Source: Toxotes chatareus (Eukaryota > Chordata > Actinopteri > Toxotidae). From it: a stretch of 64,000 nt of DNA. Position numbers and translations under genes: made by a program. The notes beneath the pieces are model-generated. The model was given only the letters and a program-made list of their open reading frames with translations, was not told the origin of the DNA and did not search any database. The stretch spans positions 6,394,114 to 6,458,113 of the forward strand of contig CM028892.1 in assembly GCA_016801885.1 (NCBI GenBank). The letters run 5' to 3'. Positions 44,672-57,285 of this stretch are shown here, in pieces; position 1 is the stretch's first letter; the number at the start of each line of letters is the position of its first letter.

Positions 44672-47260
44672 ATTCACTGAAGGTGTACTGACTAATTCTC
44701 ATTCAAGGAGCAGGATCGAACAATCTGTCATGGAACAAAAATACTGTTTCTCTTGTTTGAAAGTTTGACCTCTGTTGCACTTCTGATCAAGCCCAGTAGC
44801 GATGTTTCACCACAGTATCACACACAAAACATGCAGCCATTACGGTTGCTCTGAAGGTTTCTGTTAGCTAGTGAAACTCATTGTGTTTATCCTTGGTTGC
44901 ACAGAATTTCCTTCCAGATAAAACTTTGTAAAGTCGACTTTTCTAAGTATTTGGGAACTTAAATGCTTTACGAGTATAATTTGCTTGATACGTGCAGATG
45001 TTTGCAGAAGAATGCCTGCAAGCTTGCTTACTTGCAAAAGGACTAGGTCGCAATAACCTGCTAAAATCTCTGACAAAAGCCGTTGAGCTGACGCAGTGAC
45101 ACCTGAGCAAACTCATATCCACTAACAAAAAACGCAGGATGGAAAGAGCTGACATTATTTAGCTAAATTCTGTTTTCAAGGTCAATCAGCCTTTATGCAC
45201 ATGCATAAACCAGTGAAACTGCTTGCCTCCTTAACAAGGGACACTTTATATCTTGAACAGGAGAAGAATTTTCAATTTATAAGTGTTAAGAAGAGCCAGT
45301 ATAAAAGCTTTCCAGCCTAACTGATGATAGGAAGTGGCAAATTGACATTTAGTCATAAACATAGCAGGTTATTATTTGAAGGTGTATATTGTTTAGCTAT
45401 CACCATGCAATTCCACGTGAAGCAGTGTGATGAGGGATGGATGCAAATATTTAAAGTAGATGCTGAGAGCAGAACAACTTTCTCAGGTAGAGGTGAAAAG
45501 GAACACACTCAGAGGCGTGCCACATTTTGGTGCATGGAAGTTGTGTTTGGCTTTTCAGCAGATTCCTGTGGCTGGGAATGAGGGACACTTCCCCCAACTG
45601 TTTCTGTCATGAGCATTTCAATCAGTGAGTTTAGCAAAGACGCATCACTTAGCATTTCTGTGAGAGCCATTACATGCCCACGTCCTCATTCATTTGGAGC
45701 TACAGCTGAAGATGCTATAACATGAGTTCTCCTGCATTCAAAACTGTCAAACTCAATACAGCCCTATTAACTGGTGCGAGGAGGCGCGACTGGGCAGAGA
45801 ATTCTTAACATCCTCAATAACTCGCTGACTTATGTTTTATAAATTCAAGATGAGGTCATGTCACCCGCTGAAGCTTCTTAAATTAGTCTTTGGAGCAGCT
45901 CACACAGGAAACATTGCTCTCTAACAACAGGGAGCAGAAGTGGAAACATAAATTGCAGAGGAATAAAACAAAGCCACACAGCCTCTATTTTTCTTATTAA
46001 AAGCAACTGAACATCAAGCGATAAAACAGCCCTCACGCTGTCTCTTTCTTTGTCCCAACAAGCAGGCACTTGAGGGAACTGAGGCACAATCCAGATGACA
46101 AATGAGAGCTTTATGGCTGCTCGCACCACAGGCTCAGCGTTCAAGGACACACCGGGAAGATTTTCCAAGGGAAAAGGCCTAAATGACTTCAGGTTGTAAC
46201 TCTTTCAAAGTGATGCAGTGCCTTAAAAGAGAAACACATGAGGTGTGCTGTGCTAATGTGAGAAAAGCCTTTTGAAATTCAGCACAGACACAGATAAATA
46301 CATTAAGACAGAAATCTCCAAGAAGTCACGTACGCTGGTCACTTTATGTCTCTGTGCTGTGATTCAGGACTCTTTCATTATAGAGCTCTGAGCTACAGGA
46401 GGCATAATTGAGTCTGTGCATATACAGCTGAGATGTGAAATACCTTTTTCTCCTGGATGAAAGAACACTTCCTTGTACAATAAAGAACTTTCAGTGCACC
46501 ACTTGGCATGAGATCCTGTATTTGGTGGAATCAGATCACAATGAGTAGATTTCACACCAGGAACTGAATAATAAGCAGTTATGTACCTAAATGAATGCAG
46601 TTGAAAGCAGCCTGTGTTAATGTTCAAACTAAATTTCACTGATAGCTTTTTGTGTGAATGATGCAGAAATCAAGGTCTCCTGCTTTTCAGAGAAAAAGAG
46701 AAGAGAACATTAGAGAATACAGTGTTTTACCACCAGTTTTAATAGGAATACTAATCTATGGGACTCTTCTCTTTTCTAAAGTTAAAACCTAGCGCGTGTT
46801 CCTGAAATAAGGCCTGCCGCTGGGTGAGTTTAAAGTAAAAATTCACCCTCGGATAATCTCACACAATTAGACATCATCAATTAGTGATGCTTGGTGCACT
46901 ATTTTACAATCAAATGTAATGCAGTTACTTTGCTTTTGCAGAAACAGCTGTGCTGGAAATCTAGTGATATAGGTTTTATCTACATTTAGCCATGGTATTA
47001 ATGTGAATAATGTAAGAACAGCATTAAACATTAAATTGAAATACAAACCACAATAGCTGTACTAAGACTGTTAAACAGCGTTATTGTTTTAGGATGACTC
47101 TTCAGACTATGATAGCTGTAACTATATTAACTATATTTGTGTGACAGCATCATCTAAATCCATTATGAAAGATTTAATGTCCATTATATTCCAAAATGCA
47201 ATAATGCATGATAGAGTGAGCAATTATGTGTCTGTTTTGTGTAATCTACTTTTTTTTGTC

Positions 47261-47700
47261 TACGAAGGTGTCACATCCAGCTCCTGAGTCAGGTCCTGTA
47301 TGTTCCTTGATACCAGGTTAGTTAGTTTCCTGTTTTACTTTGAAATTACTAACCCCTTTGTCTTTTTTGTCGATTCACTTCCTGTCCTCCTTTGTTTCCA
47401 GCCTCTGTGATTTCCTGTCCCGCCCCTAATGGGTTGCACCTGTGTCTAATTGTTTCCCTGCCTCCTGGTGTGTTTGAGTCTTGGTCTCACCTTTGTTCTC
47501 TGCCAGATCGTCTTTGTCTGTTTATTCAAGTGTTCCAGCATTTATTCCTTGTGTTCTGACCTAGTTTGTGCTCCTTGTGGTTTTTGCCTTTTGCCTTATG
47601 ACTTTGATACCTCTGCCTGATTCTGGAGTTTTGAGTCCCTTTCTGAGCCCCCCCCCACCTTGTCATAACCTTACCCCAACTCCCTGTTTCAAAAGGAAAT
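47261..47700. repeat. candidate dispersed fish repeat
   Basis: Pyrimidine-rich text with recurring phrases such as TTAGTTTCCTGTTTTACTTT, CACCTGTGTCTAATTGTTTC, TTCTCTGCCAGATCGTCTTT and CAAGTGTTCCAGCATTTATT. I associate these with a common interspersed repeat of percomorph fishes. No terminal repeats or coding capacity are seen, and the family is not assigned. Confidence 0.4.
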
Positions 47701-48023
47701 ATATGAACAGGATGTGATGTATGATGTGATGTGTCAGGTAAATAAATCTTTTCTCAGTTGAATCAGCGCAATGTTAGACTCAATGCATGACTGCAGTCAG
47801 TTCACTTTGGTACAACAACAGAAACTTAGTTGTCTTGCATTTGAAAGTCACTGAGGGTTTCTTTGCCCTAAATTCCTCAAGTCCTCTCAGAGTTGTTGTT
47901 TGAAAGTGAATTAACCACAAAGCTTGATTAAAGACAGCCAATGTCAGCTAATCATGGTGATTCATTGCTTTTAGGATTAATAAGCAAGTGTGTGTCGCTC
48001 TCCAGTCAAAATGATGTTCTCAA

Positions 48024-48067
48024 ATTATTATTATTATTATTATTATTACTATTATTATTATTATTAT
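48024..48067. repeat. (ATT)n microsatellite
   Basis: An ATT/TTA trinucleotide run of about 44 bases, with one interruption (ACT at about 48048-48050). Confidence 0.92.
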
Positions 48068-48317
48068 CTCAAATGTCTTTTTTTCCTGGACTGAAAACAA
48101 CAGCCAAGATTTAAGCTTGGTGACAGTGTATTTGAGATATTCTTATGTGCTCAGGTTTGATAAAAGGAAAGATGAGTTTAATATATTCAAAATTTCCTCC
48201 AGGAAAATCCCTGCCAGAGCCAAAGCCAAATGAGATTCAGCCTCTCCCTTCACTATTAACCTCTACATGCTGCACCCAAGGACCCCAAGGTATGACTTGC
48301 CACACACACATTACGGG

Positions 48318-48340
48318 ATGACTTACATCATGTAAGTCAT
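48318..48340. repeat. 11-bp inverted repeat with 1-base centre
   Basis: ATGACTTACAT (48318-48328) and ATGTAAGTCAT (48330-48340), perfect apart from the single C between them. Confidence 0.85.
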
Positions 48341-48479
48341 GGCATCACTTGTGGGAGTTGGAGAGGTGTTGTTAACTTTCTCTCAGATATTTCACAATTA
48401 GTCAGTTTTAACCTTAAAAATCTTGGGAAAATAGAAATACATTAAAAGTAGTTTAATGTCATTTGCCATTTCTTTTAAG

Positions 48480-48760
48480 TCATGCTGGTGCTGTGGTGGT
48501 TCCAGGGATGCTAGTGTCAGTCAGTCTAACACTGTGGTCTAGAGTAAAATATCTCTACAATTATTTGATATAATGTCACAAAATTTGCTGCCGATGTCCA
48601 TAGTGATCTACATTGGCTTGATGTTTATGTTTTTCAGTGAAATGCCTTGACAAGTACTGAGTGGACTGCCATGAACTGTGTTGCAAGACATTCAGGACAC
48701 TCAGGTCCCCCTCATGACGTCTTAGGGGATTAACTTTACTGATCATGTAAGTTCAAAATT
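48480..48760. repeat. dispersed teleost repeat relic, copy 2
   Basis: Carries TGTGGTCTAGAGTAAAATAT followed by CTCTACAATTATTTGATATA and CACAAAATTTG, then GGACTGCCATGAACTGTGTT and CTTAGGGGATTAACTTTACT. The order of phrases matches copy 1 at about 7915-8055 (fragments ...GAAATATCTCATCATCTATTGG... and CATAAAATTT) but extends further. It is diverged and non-coding. Confidence 0.45.
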
Positions 48761-50617
48761 ATTTTTTTATTTAAAAATAAAACTTTACTCAGTGAGTTCA
48801 ACAATGTAAAAGGAGTAAAAATCTTAATCAGTGGAGTATTCATTTAAAACAAAAGCTACAAGTAAACTAATGTTTTGCTGGACATGCAAATGTACCACAG
48901 CTTGTTCAGTTTTGACCATACTCTTCACAGACTGAAGTAATAAATAACTGAAACTAAACTAAAATATTATCTCTAGTTTAAAAGAATGTGTTCTCCATGA
49001 TCTGCCTGTGCCAGTAGCCAAGCTTTCCCATCACATTCAAACATTGCTAACATAACCAGTAAACTCAATGACTTTCACAAACTTCTGCAGGATTGTAGTT
49101 GACTGTAACAGAGCCAACTGAGGGCAATTTAAATCAGAAGCCTTGGGCACACAAAAGAAGCCCTCTGCTCAAGTCATTCAATTTACATTTATGTTTTATA
49201 CATTTTGCTGATGTTCCTATCACAAGTGACAGTGTGCGAGGAGGGGTTTAGTGTTTTCACTGAAGAGCATTTTGCACACGGCCAGCGTTGAGGGATTTGA
49301 CATGTGAGCTTCCAGTTATGATGCTATCTCTCTTAGCGTGAAGCCATCCTGCTAAGGGTACACTTTGGCCACATATCAGCAGAGCATGTGTTACAGTGTC
49401 CCTTAAAGCCTGTATAGATTATTACCATTTGCAGAAAGCACCACGCATAACTGAGCAGAGCCTAAGGATAAAATTCTCACCCAATAATTGAGTGCATGGC
49501 AGGGTAAATGTCAAACTATTTGCAAGCCATTCGTGAGCTGTGGTATTCTTCTCTATTAGCCTAATGTGCCAGAGTTACTCCTCTCGGCTTTGTGCAAATT
49601 CATATTGGATTTTTATTAAAACTCAAACCAACAGTAATAGATGTGCCTCTGGGGTAGCTTTAAAAATCAATTTGCTAAACAGCACAAAATTACCCCCATA
49701 ATTGTCTCCTTGGACAGCATTACCCGTCGAAGGTGCTTCTCATTCGAATGTGAGTAAACTTTGCCTCATCGACCAAGACATTCGCTCACTTTAGACTTCA
49801 GAGCCACGTGTTTCCCCCATTACTGTAACAACCCAAACAGACAATCGGGATCCTGTGCACGGCGCTGACAGGAAACTCAGAACGCAGATCCTGCCTGTCA
49901 AATGGCCCTCCGGCGAATCCTGCTGCTAATGAAGTGAAATATTCTGGCATCTGAATCTGAAATAGAGCTGTATATTTGGACACATGAATATGAATACAAT
50001 CAGCTAGACTTGGCTCATTAATGAGGCAGGGAGAGCAACCAGCAGACAGGATTAATTAATTACTGAGTGACATTTATGGATAATAACCTTCTGGTGGATA
50101 TCACGGCTAATGAATATGTATAAGACTATCAAAGGGGAAGCATCCAGCCAAGATGAAATATCTATATTCAGATCCATGATAGGGTTACTGCCGCATCGTC
50201 TGAATCAGCAGCACATCATGATTTCAGAGCATGTGATGTTTTGAGTGATTTTTCCCAACATGCCATGTGATGAGACATCGTAATTTCCTTCAGTTAGGAT
50301 AGCTGGATTGCTTCTGCAGCACTGACTTTGGAGCTGGAGACATATTCCAGAAATTATTTGTGTTGAAATTCCATAGCACAGCTACAGACTTGAGGCTTTG
50401 CCAACAGATTTCAGCGGGCTGTGAATATTCTGGTGTTATATAGGTGGAGCTGCACATGAAGAAAGAGTACATTGCACACCAAATGTAAACTGAAGCGGTG
50501 TCAGTGTGAGTTTCGGTGTTGGTGTTGTTTATGTGTGTTTGTGTTCAGGAGGAAAGAACTAAAGATCAGAGGAGTGCAGTGACAGGTATTGTCTGTCTTG
50601 TCAGAGATGTGTTACAC

Positions 50618-50790
50618 CAGTGGTGTCCGAACTGTCCCACAGAGGGCCGTGTGGCTGCAGGTTTTTTTTTTTTTCCAACCAATGAAGAGCACACAGTTTG
50701 ACCAATCAGCTGTCTGAAGACTGAGATCAGTTGATTAAGACTGATCTCAGTCTGAGATCAAGTCTCATGTGCTGCTGCTTCGTGTGAAGT
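50618..50790. repeat. short dispersed fish repeat with internal perfect hairpin
   Basis: The text CACCAGTGGTGTCCGAACTG, then CAGAGGGCCGTGTGGCTGCA, a T-run, CCAACCAATGAAGAGCACAC and TGAGATCAGTTGATTAA is characteristic of a frequent short interspersed element in fish genomes. It includes a 14-bp perfect inverted repeat (50718-50731 with 50740-50753). Confidence 0.55.
50718..50753. repeat. 14-bp inverted repeat with 8-base loop
   Basis: AGACTGAGATCAGT (50718-50731) and ACTGATCTCAGTCT (50740-50753), perfect. Part of the short dispersed repeat at 50618-50790. Confidence 0.9.
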
Positions 50791-53700
50791 AGTGAAGCTT
50801 CACTACATTTAAGAGGAAGGTAGGAGGTAGCCTCACCACACTACATTTATTGGAGAGCTTTAGTTACTTGTTACTTTTAACTTTAAAACTTAACTTTTAA
50901 CTTTAAAAAATTAAGATTTTACACAGTAGCTAATATAACATGTTTTTAAGCAGAATATTCAGTGTTAAATTAAAATGATCATCAAGGTCAGTCATTGTTC
51001 CTCTGGTAAAATAATGATATCTGGTCACAATCCAGGCAGCACAGAGGAACAGGAGGACAGAGACAGAAGCTGAAAGCAGTGGCCAGACGGGGACATGACC
51101 TGGAGCTACGGATGATCAGGTAAGAATGTTGAATGTACACTACTAATTTAGTACAGCACATAGAAGGTAAATGTTAGTAATGGTCTACAGGTAAATGCGT
51201 CTTGTGTATGAAATGTTTCTTGGGAAAATTGGTGTTCCTTTAATGGAGTATTGTGTCCGTGGATTACATGATTTGTTGTATGAGTAGAGGGTCACCTGTA
51301 GTGATGAAGTCTGCAGTTCCTCTGAGCTCAGCAGACTGTTTTAGCAACTTTCAGCTCAAGATTACATACAGGAGATTTGAGACTTTTTAAAAATGTTTAG
51401 ACCTTTTAGAGGAATTTCAGAGAGAGAGCGATATAGAGAATGATAAGAATTTCTCTTGCTATTAACAGTCTGTACCTGCTGCCGGGCAACAATAGGATGA
51501 AAATCTTTAATGTTGGATGAAGTTTGAGGTTTATAATGGTCGAAAAACTATGCTCAACTTTTAGTAACTTTTGAGCCGAGGCTTAATCAGTTTAACAACA
51601 TTGAAGGTTGAGTTCATTGCGTGAACTAGAGAAGAGCACTTCCACTAATGCATTTCTGCCGGGCTACAGCACATAATTAACCATCACAGAGAAGCAACAC
51701 CTTGTCAGAGCAGCAGATGGTAGATAAGAGCAGGAAAATATTCGTTAGGAGCAAGGGGCTACAGTTGTTGTCATTACTTGTAAGACATTTTTTCCAGCAT
51801 TGGTCTTAATTGAATTCCCTGGAACGTTAATGTGATACCTCTGTAGGTCAAACTAATTAAATACTCATAATCAATAGGATTATACAATACGACTGTGCTA
51901 GGGAACGTACATCGCATCCATAGAAGATCCCTGTATAAGAATAATGATCATTCTGAAGGTCAAGTTTATTAATGTACCTACTTCATCATTGTGGGATATT
52001 TTACTATAATGTCCAGACTCTTAAAGTCGACTGGACGTTAAATTTAAAACTGAGGAGAAGGGACAGAGCAGTTTCAGTGTCCACACCGATGACCTTCTGC
52101 AAATGATGATTGATACTGTGCCTGTTATCTCATTGTCTCCTTCCTCTGCTGTATCAATCACTTACAAGAAATAATAAGAAAAGATGAACACTGTTCTTTG
52201 GGTCGGATAGAGGTTAAACAGCAGAATATGCATCGAACTGTCCAAAAGCCAAAACATGTTTCTTCCTAGTTATTTGCTAACTTTACTGGTCAGCTGCAGA
52301 AAAAGGAATATCGGCGTGACTTAATTGATTTAATGTCACAGCAGCTCAGGCCCTGACAGGAGGCAGGAATTATTAGCTATCAAAGCTAGAAAGTCCACTA
52401 AAGTCTCATAAAACAAGTTGAAATACTTTCCTACAGGTAGGAATATAACATGTGTAGACAGTATAATACCTAACTATCTATGAATCTACTTGTAAAAGAA
52501 TAGGGTCAGCTTCTGCCTTTAGTTCAGCTTTAGTCCTCCACAGCTGTGTGCAAGGGGAGGATGGATCATTTCTTCAAAGGGAGAAGCTTCTAGTTCTTTG
52601 AGAGGGAAGGAATTGGAAATCTGCTGTACTCCGTGTGCTCCACAACATCCTGTCAATGTTAGGTGATATTTTGATGTGAGGATGGCTTCCCGCTTTATCC
52701 CGCTGTTCGTGAAACTTCATTTCTTTAGGTGTCTGCAGATGTGGAGAGAAGGATGAGCAATGACTCATGCTGCAGGTTGTGTGTCTTAACGTGATGGTCT
52801 TAGATGCATGAGGCTCGGTGGCACTCGTGTCCAGTTACCTAAAGATAATAGCACATAACGTTTCCTCTGACTGTACTGTAATATATCGATTAGCTTCCAG
52901 ATGTGGTGAAAGGATGGACTATGAGCAATTACAGTCCAGGGAAAAGCAGGAAAGACTCATTTGCATAGCTGTAAAAGTTGTATATGTATGATTGTGTATG
53001 CCGGATATACATAAATACTTTGTTGTACTGTATGTACCAACAGTACTTTGTGTCAAGTAGATACTCAAAAAATGACACTGAGGTGTTCAGTTTGTGGATA
53101 TTTTGAGGCAGAAGATTGTGCTCATTGAGTTTTGGTCATGGTTCCTGTTAGTTATGGTATAATAGCATTTGTGACATCTCTGGAATGACGTCCAATTGGG
53201 CAGAAAGCCCAGCAGCGGTGATTACACACTGTAGGTTAGAAACAAACACCCAAATTTACTCTGTAAGACCTATATGGAAAACAAAATAGGTAAATTTTAA
53301 ATGTGTGTGATTTTCTTACTACTTTTCTGCTGCTTACATACATGACATAAACCACTTAGCAAGTTATCTTTGTGAGTAAAATATTATCATAATGGTGCCG
53401 TTATCACCAGGAGGAATGATGACCAGAGCTATTAATTTACTTCATTTTTTTTTTTTTTTTTATGTGCTCATATGCCTCAAAACAACATGAAGCGCACCAA
53501 CTATGCGCCTTTGCTATGACTTTGTCAGTTTCCTTCTCCTGTTTTTCATTCTGATAACAGCTTGTTATGTAGCTGTTAATTGGCAATTTAGTTTAATATG
53601 ACAGTCTTCTGTAGCAGCTCTGTGGCTGTGATGTGGTTGCTTCAAAGGGAAAATCCCTTTTCATGTGGTGCTGCACTTTGTTATTGTAGTTAAATACTCG

Positions 53701-56700
53701 CAAACAGCAATAAGAACTGCCCGTGTATCCACCTCCTCTTTGTTTTTGTAGCCATGCTAAACATTCAGAAATGCCAAACTAAGTCGTGTCAATTTCGCAG
53801 ATGATTCTTGACCTATTATTGGCCGTGTTATTGCTATTGATTCAGCCGCATTATCCCATCAACATAGCCCTGAAACATTATCTAATTATAGACCGCACAT
53901 CTGAATATCAGTCTTGCTCAAGTAACTTTTATTATGTATCATTAACATATCTACTCATTTTGTGGTCTGTCTGTCAGTCACTACTGACTGATTCATTACA
54001 TTTTTGCAGTCGTTGTTGGTTTGGTTGTACACTCCCAGAGTCCTCGCCTACAGCCAACCTGTCCCTGTGGCAAGAAGGATGAAGCCTGTCACCTTTTAGT
54101 GTGCGACGAAGGTGAAATGACATTTGAGCACTGTGCCAAATGTGAGTGCACTCTCCACTCATGCGCTCCTGTCAGGAGTGATCACTGTTATTTCAGCTGC
54201 CTGTCCAAAGAGGGGTTCCAAGGGCTCACCCCCGTCACTGCGTTAAGGTAGTCAAGATAGGAGCCCTGCATTTGGCCTTGCTTGACAAATCTGATTAGAG
54301 GGGCTGTAATAGCACGTTGGTTGAGAGAAAGCACTATAGTGTATGAGGAGAGGACACAGCAAACATACCAGCCATCTCTTTGTCCCCCCAACACCCCCTT
54401 CCCCCTCCCCCCGCCTACCCTTTCTTTCCCGCTGTCTCTTCAAAACAACATGAAAGTGTATCATAGAGTATCAGGCTGTCACCTTGGGATGTGATGGGAA
54501 ATAGAATGGACTACTCAATAGACCGCTAAATTAACTTACTTTAATTTTAGAGACCATGCAACCCACAAAGGCGGAAAGACACACACACATCCATTACTTA
54601 ATATGTTATATGGATCCTGCTTCAAAATTAGATGTCCAACCTATGAAAAGGTGACAGATGCTATTTGAGAATGATTGCCGATGCACTACATAAATAGAAA
54701 TGGCTGTATGTCTCTAAACACACGTGAATCGTCCAGGTGCAGCTAACTCAGCAGAGATGGAGCCATTGTCCCTGAGCCGGTGTCCCTGAAGTTTTAAAAG
54801 TTATTTGTCTTTTCTGTCTCCTTATTTAAATCCCAGTCCTCGACCTGCCCACGTCGTTGTCATCCACAAATATGCTGTTGAATCAACAAATGAATCAAAG
54901 AAAAAAGTCTCTGAAATGGCAAATTTGGTTTTAGTAACAGTAATCATACACTGTATTATGATTAGTGCTGAGTTCTTTAAACAGGTTAAAATATATATTT
55001 AATTAAAAGTGGGTTTTAAATTGATAAATGATTGCAAAATAAAATCAGAAGGCTGCAAATTGCATTTGAATTGGAAGAAAATATAAATTTAATCATATTT
55101 GATGATAATCTAATGTTTGTCATTGGGCTAAAGTCACAGAGAAGCTGACTGCACTACAAGAAAATGTCCTTTCCTTAGCAAGTTTCATGTCATTTTATTT
55201 TGTGCTGAAACTTTAATTATAGTGCTCCTATCAGATCAGTTATTGTAATCGTTTTGAACAACACAATGTCCCCATAAAATTTTTTGGACCAAACTGACTC
55301 ACATATGGTGAGAAACATCACAGCATTAGAGCTGACAGTGCTTTCCAGAGCTGCAGTATGTAAACAGTAATCTGTGTGAAACATCTGTTCTCCACTTAAT
55401 TTCAGAAAGACTCTTGAGGTAATGGCAACAGTGGCTTTTCTAATACATTTTTAAAGCCATATATGACACGAGAATTCAGTAGAAGTAATGGCTGATGAGT
55501 CACTGCCTGATAATACACTTTAAGACCCAGTAAAGGTATTTGAGACAGCAGTAGTTCCTTTTATAATGTAGATGATTGAATCCACTTTTTTTTATAGTTT
55601 AGGCTCTGTGTTCACCTTCAAAGTGGTGAAATCTGATGCTATATTCACTCTGCAGGTGTTCCTGCTCATATCCTTTGTTTTTTTTACATGTCACAGATCA
55701 ACTATAGGCTGTGCTTTATAGCTATCTGATATCTGTTATGAGCTGACAGCGATGTCAAAAAGCCAGTGACAAAGGGGTCTCTTCATTTCATATTGTTTTG
55801 AACACGTTTCCCTGAAAGTGTTTTGTAGTTTTGGTACTGAAAAGAGGTGCTTCACACAGGGCTGTTGGGCTCCTTTGAGGCTTGCGGCTCTCCATGGTAA
55901 CTCTGTCTCATCAAAGTGAGCAGGGTGGGCTTGACTGGAGAGTAGATGTACCCTCCGGATAGAAAAGGGAGGCAGACTAATAAGAAGCACAAGGCTTCGC
56001 TTAGCTCCTGCATAATGTCGTGGTCATGTGGAGTTTTGCTTTAGATGACTGTTGTGTTTTCAGATTGATCCTCAGTGTTTGCAGGTCTGTTCCCCAGTGC
56101 CGTGCTTTGTCAGAACTGTAATATAAAGCCATCCCTGCTTTGAAATGTTAAATTAATGGTAATGCAAACTTGACGCAGGCAGCTGCTTCATAGTTAAAGC
56201 CTCAAAGCAGCACCTCTTTAGTTTTAACTTTTCAAGGTTTGTGTGCAGCCCCACAGAAAACACACCCATCTGATATAACTTTTTGCAGTAACAAGTATCC
56301 TGTCAGTAAAGTATTAGATTTCAGTATGCTTCAGAATAATTACCTTCCATGTGGTTCATTTCATGTGGCCAAATGAAAGAATAAATCATTGACAGTCAAA
56401 CTTGATATTGCATAATAATGGATTGAAATACTTCATAAAAGTTTAGAAAAGTTTAATTAGCCTTGCAGCTATTTCTCTTTGCCTGGTCTAACCTCTGTTC
56501 AAAGGTTATATCTTCAGTTGACTTTCGGGCATTACCGTCCTGACGTTAATGGCTTTGTCTGAATGATGGGCTTGTAGGACTACTATTAAAATTAACTTTA
56601 ATTTCCCGCATGTTAGCTCTGTCCTCTCTTTTTAAAAAATATTCCTGGTTGTTTCATTTGAGCCTTAGATTAGGAGAGTATAGCACTGACTCCCAGATCT

Positions 56701-56919
56701 GAAAAGGTCCACCTTGGAAGAGGTTTTACTTCGTATTTTACATTCCAGTGTGCCATGTGTGAGCTGTACATCACACAGCCTCTATCGGCCCAGCACTGCC
56801 GCAAGGAAAGCAAAGGTGTGCATCTCAAGCCAAAATTTTAACTTCTGTAAACAAACACATCTTCTACCTGCCTACCACATTGCTAAAATCACATTTGACC
56901 ATGAGACCGTTTTATAAAT
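50791..56919. other. intergenic DNA
   Basis: About 6 kb without a recognised gene. The only coding-like segment is a cysteine-rich frame at about 54009-54251. A T-run (about 53449-53461) and CT-rich sequence (54385-54440) are the main low-complexity parts. Confidence 0.65.
54009..54251 (+). other. cysteine-rich orphan open frame
   Basis: The frame opens right after a TTTTTGCAG acceptor-like site (54001-54009) and stops at TAG 54249-54251. Residues encoded by 54060-54200 include ten cysteines in 47 positions (C-x-C ... C-x2-C-x-C ... C-x3-C), far above the usual 2-3 percent. No in-frame ATG begins it, so if real it would be an internal or terminal exon. No homologue is recognised. The spacing loosely recalls von Willebrand C or other disulfide-rich domains, but that is a guess. 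Confidence 0.25.
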
Positions 56920-56924
56920 AACCC

Positions 56925-57285
56925 CCCCGGAGCATCCGAGTCACCAAATCAGCATATGACATCTGCTTCGGTTGGCTGCCGGCCAGCTTGAGCTGGGGAG
57001 AAAGCACGCTTGTAGTCCACCGGTGTCCTGTCGCAGACAGCGCCCTCTCCGGCTCATTTCCCTCCCCGGTCCCTACACCGAGCTACCTCTCAGGTCTCCT
57101 GGTAAACGAGCAGCCTGCCAACCCGCCCGGGGGTCACACACGGTCACGGCTAATGTGACAAAGCCAGCTGCTCATCATTGCCCAACCAGCTTCTCGCCAG
57201 CTGTGATTGGATGTAAGGGGTCGCCCAGCTTGGCCCGCAGGGGCCCTGGGGCGGATGAGCCACGTCCTCGACACAGATAAGTGAG
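56925..57285. other. CpG-dense patch
   Basis: About 22 CpG dinucleotides in 360 bases of GC-rich sequence, in contrast to the CpG-poor AT-rich flanks. An open frame of about 100 codons crosses it (56972-57280), but its composition (RPLRLISLPGP..., RGPGADEPRPRHR) looks like translated GC-rich DNA. It could be a CpG-island promoter of an unseen transcript or an insertion of different origin. Confidence 0.55.

Larger units (their letters stand above)
43006..47260. other. intergenic DNA downstream of ncam2
   Basis: No gene is recognised. It contains a G-quadruplex-forming run (44006-44038), a CA microsatellite (44447-44470) and a GT microsatellite (44649-44671). All open frames are short and without domain content. 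Confidence 0.7.
47701..50617. other. intergenic DNA with repeat relics and a possible conserved element
   Basis: It contains an ATT trinucleotide microsatellite (48024-48067), a second copy of the repeat seen in the Ig5/FN3 intron (about 48480-48760), and at 49760-50160 a stretch with repeated TAAT/ATTA sites and no repeat character. No gene is recognised. Confidence 0.65.
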
